From Zoogloeaceae bacterium (GTDB lineage Bacteria; Pseudomonadota; Gammaproteobacteria; Burkholderiales; Rhodocyclaceae): 6,556 bases of DNA. Within the stretch, counting starts at the first letter, position 1; the number at the start of each line of letters is the position of its first letter. A program made the translations under genes and the position numbers. The notes below the pieces were generated by a model that was not told where the DNA came from, did not search any database, and saw only the letters and a list, made by a program, of their open reading frames with translations. This document shows, in pieces, positions 4,927 to 6,556 of the stretch. Location: the NCBI GenBank assembly GCA_031278735.1, contig JAITJU010000186.1, forward strand, positions 1-6,556, written 5' to 3'.

Positions 4927-6556
4927 ATGTCATTATCTTTGTCGCTGTTGTCCGGGCAACGCGCCTGGCGGCGCTGGTTGCTGGGCGGCGTGGCGCTCGT
5001 CCTGCTGGTGTTGCTCTTGCTCATGTTCATCCGCTTTGATGGCGAAGCCCTGAAAGCAGGTCTGATTGAGTGGGCGCGTCTGGAGAAACAGCGGGAATTG
5101 CGGATGGATGGCCCGTTGCGTCTGAAGTTCTTGCCGCGCTTGTCTGTGGAAATGCGGGACGTGCGCCTTCTGGATTCGGCGGGTGAGGCGGATTTTTTGA
5201 CGCTGGGGCGGTTGGATGGCGCGCTTGAGCTTTTGCCTTTGCTCATGGGCAAAATCCTGATCAACCGCATTGAAATCCGCGACTGGACGCTTCATCTGGC
5301 GCGGGATTCCGAGGGGCGTTACAACTTTGACGATTTATTGTCCAGCGCGACATCGGAGGAATCGTCGCCAAACGTGGAAGTGGAGAAGCTGATTTTGCTG
5401 AACGGGCGCGTAACGTGGCAGGACGCGCTGAATGCGCGTCATTTGACGTTGGAAAAGGTGTTTCTGCGTTCTGGCCGCCTGGGGCTGCGCGCGCAAGGCA
5501 AGCTGGAAATGGGCGCAACCTTGCGCGCAGGCGCTTCGGAAGACGATGCGGTCGCGCAGCTTGCCATGACGTTGGATACCCTGTATCGGCTGGATGGCGC
5601 TGCGCTGCGCTTGCAGCTGGATAATCTGCGCGTGAGCCTCAAGGGGCATGGGCAGGCGCTGGAACAGGCGCGGCTTGCCTTGACGGTTCGTCAGATGAAG
5701 GCGGATTTGTCCGCGCGCGATCTTGAAATTTCGCAGCTGCGCGCGCAAGGCGAGCGCGCGGCGACAGCGTTTGCGGGCGGGCTGGCGGGCGGCATCGAGC
5801 TTGAAGCCTTGCGCTGGCAGTACGCCGCGCCGCTGCTGCGGCAATTGAAGGCGCATTTGACGCTGGCGGATGACGTGTTGCAAGCGCGCCTGAATCTGGA
5901 GGACTTGCGCGGCGAGAATGGTCATATGGAAAGCCCGCGCCTTCGTCTGGATTGGGAAGGAAACTGGCGGCAACATCGCTATCAGGGCGAACTTGTCACG
6001 GCGCTGCGCGCGCGGGACGACGCGCATGGCCTGCATGTGCGGGCGGACGCCTTGCAAGGGTCGATGCGGGTCGATGCGGGGCCTTCGCTTGCCGAGGCGT
6101 TGAATCTGCGTCTTTCGGGAGATTTTTTTCTGGGAACGGGAAATGCGGCGGCTTCGGAAGATTCCCCGGCGGCAGAGGGTGCAGGACAAGGATCGACAGA
6201 GGGCGCGGCGCAGCAAGGCGCGGGCGTGTTGCAAGCCGTGTTGGACGATAGCCGGTTGGCGTTGAACTGGCAGTGGGCGCGGGGATTGTCGGGACGCCCA
6301 TCGCGTCTGGAATTTCAGGCGCATCTCGATCAATTGAACCTGGATCGCTACCTGCGCGCCGAAACCGCGCCGGAGACGGCGGCGCCGGAACCGGAACCTT
6401 CGCCGCCCGCCGCGAATGATGCGGCGACGCAAGCGCGAATGGAAACGCAGGCGGATAGTCTGGAAATTTCCGGCCAGGCGCGCATCGACGAATTACGTTA
6501 CAAGGGTGTGCGGATGCAGCGCCTGGAAAGCCAGGTCTGTTTCCGTCGGGGCGAAC
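4927..6556 (+). CDS. asmA: AsmA family protein (partial, 3' end missing)
   Basis: AsmA-family proteins are anchored in the inner membrane and span the periplasm as long beta-rich structures. Relatives such as YhdP and TamB act in lipid transport to the outer membrane, and E. coli AsmA was found through effects on outer-membrane protein assembly. The visible 543 residues have no stop and run off the right edge. A basic N-terminus (RAWRRW) precedes one helix (about 18-36). The AsmA N-terminal pattern follows: LRMDGPLRLKFLPRLSVEM (58-76), PLLMGKILINRIEI (104-117) and GRYNFDDLL (130-138). LNLDRYL (470-476) is another family hallmark. Two low-complexity Ala/Glu/Pro/Gln linkers, about 405-433 and 479-509, flank the segment before and after that motif. 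Codons are heavier in GCG, CGC and TTG than in the cco genes. It looks unrelated in function to the oxidase. The symbol is by family only; exact orthology is not shown. Confidence 0.9.
   Translation, partial: MSLSLSLLSGQRAWRRWLLGGVALVLLVLLLLMFIRFDGEALKAGLIEWARLEKQRELRMDGPLRLKFLPRLSVEMRDVRLLDSAGEADFLTLGRLDGALELLPLLMGKILINRIEIRDWTLHLARDSEGRYNFDDLLSSATSEESSPNVEVEKLILLNGRVTWQDALNARHLTLEKVFLRSGRLGLRAQGKLEMGATLRAGASEDDAVAQLAMTLDTLYRLDGAALRLQLDNLRVSLKGHGQALEQARLALTVRQMKADLSARDLEISQLRAQGERAATAFAGGLAGGIELEALRWQYAAPLLRQLKAHLTLADDVLQARLNLEDLRGENGHMESPRLRLDWEGNWRQHRYQGELVTALRARDDAHGLHVRADALQGSMRVDAGPSLAEALNLRLSGDFFLGTGNAAASEDSPAAEGAGQGSTEGAAQQGAGVLQAVLDDSRLALNWQWARGLSGRPSRLEFQAHLDQLNLDRYLRAETAPETAAPEPEPSPPAANDAATQARMETQADSLEISGQARIDELRYKGVRMQRLESQVCFRRGE
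6058..6080 (+). repeat. 10-bp tandem repeat inside the AsmA-family gene
   Basis: The unit TCGATGCGGG occurs twice end to end (6061-6070 and 6071-6080), and a GGG just before (6058-6060) extends the period to 2.3 copies. The unit length is not a multiple of three, so the two copies are read in different frames (residues 379-385), and gain or loss of one unit would shift the frame. Confidence 0.8.

Noticed and set aside
5335..6432. 365-codon open frame on the - strand opposite the AsmA-family gene
   Set aside because: The product is mostly Arg, Gln and Leu with no domain. The + strand frame has a clear AsmA N-terminus and motifs through the same stretch.

Overview
The window lies in a proteobacterial chromosome and holds most of a cbb3-type (C-family heme-copper) cytochrome c oxidase locus, followed by the start of an AsmA-family gene. 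All genes are on the + strand. The protein sequences and the order ccoN-O-Q-P, then ccoG-ccoH, then a small DUF3149-like gene, read most like a betaproteobacterium. Moderately high G+C and strong G/C preference at third codon positions agree with this. The genus cannot be fixed from the sequence alone.

Region 1 (1-2490) is the structural operon. It contains the C-terminal half of ccoN (the catalytic heme b/b3-CuB subunit, cut by the left edge), ccoO (monoheme cytochrome c), ccoQ (small one-helix subunit) and ccoP (diheme cytochrome c). The genes are tightly packed, and ccoQ and ccoP overlap by 4 nt. Electrons from soluble cytochrome c or the bc1 complex would pass through the CcoP and CcoO hemes to the CcoN binuclear centre, where O2 is reduced with proton pumping. 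This is the enzyme many bacteria use at low oxygen. A strong hairpin terminator follows ccoP.

Region 2 (2643-4792) is the accessory unit. It holds ccoG (membrane polyferredoxin linked to copper handling during oxidase assembly), ccoH (membrane assembly/stability factor, overlapping ccoG by 4 nt) and a 45-codon one-helix membrane protein with a very strong Shine-Dalgarno sequence. A second strong terminator closes the unit. The copper-ATPase gene ccoI and ccoS, which often follow ccoH, are not here.

Region 3 (4927-6556) is the first 543 codons of a large AsmA-family envelope protein. It runs off the right edge and looks transcriptionally separate from the oxidase genes.

The two intergenic gaps (2491-2642 and 4793-4926) hold terminators, ribosome-binding sites and short palindromes. 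There are no RNA genes, mobile elements, CRISPR arrays or phage genes. I see no clearly undescribed system. The small membrane protein after ccoH is the most worthwhile open question.
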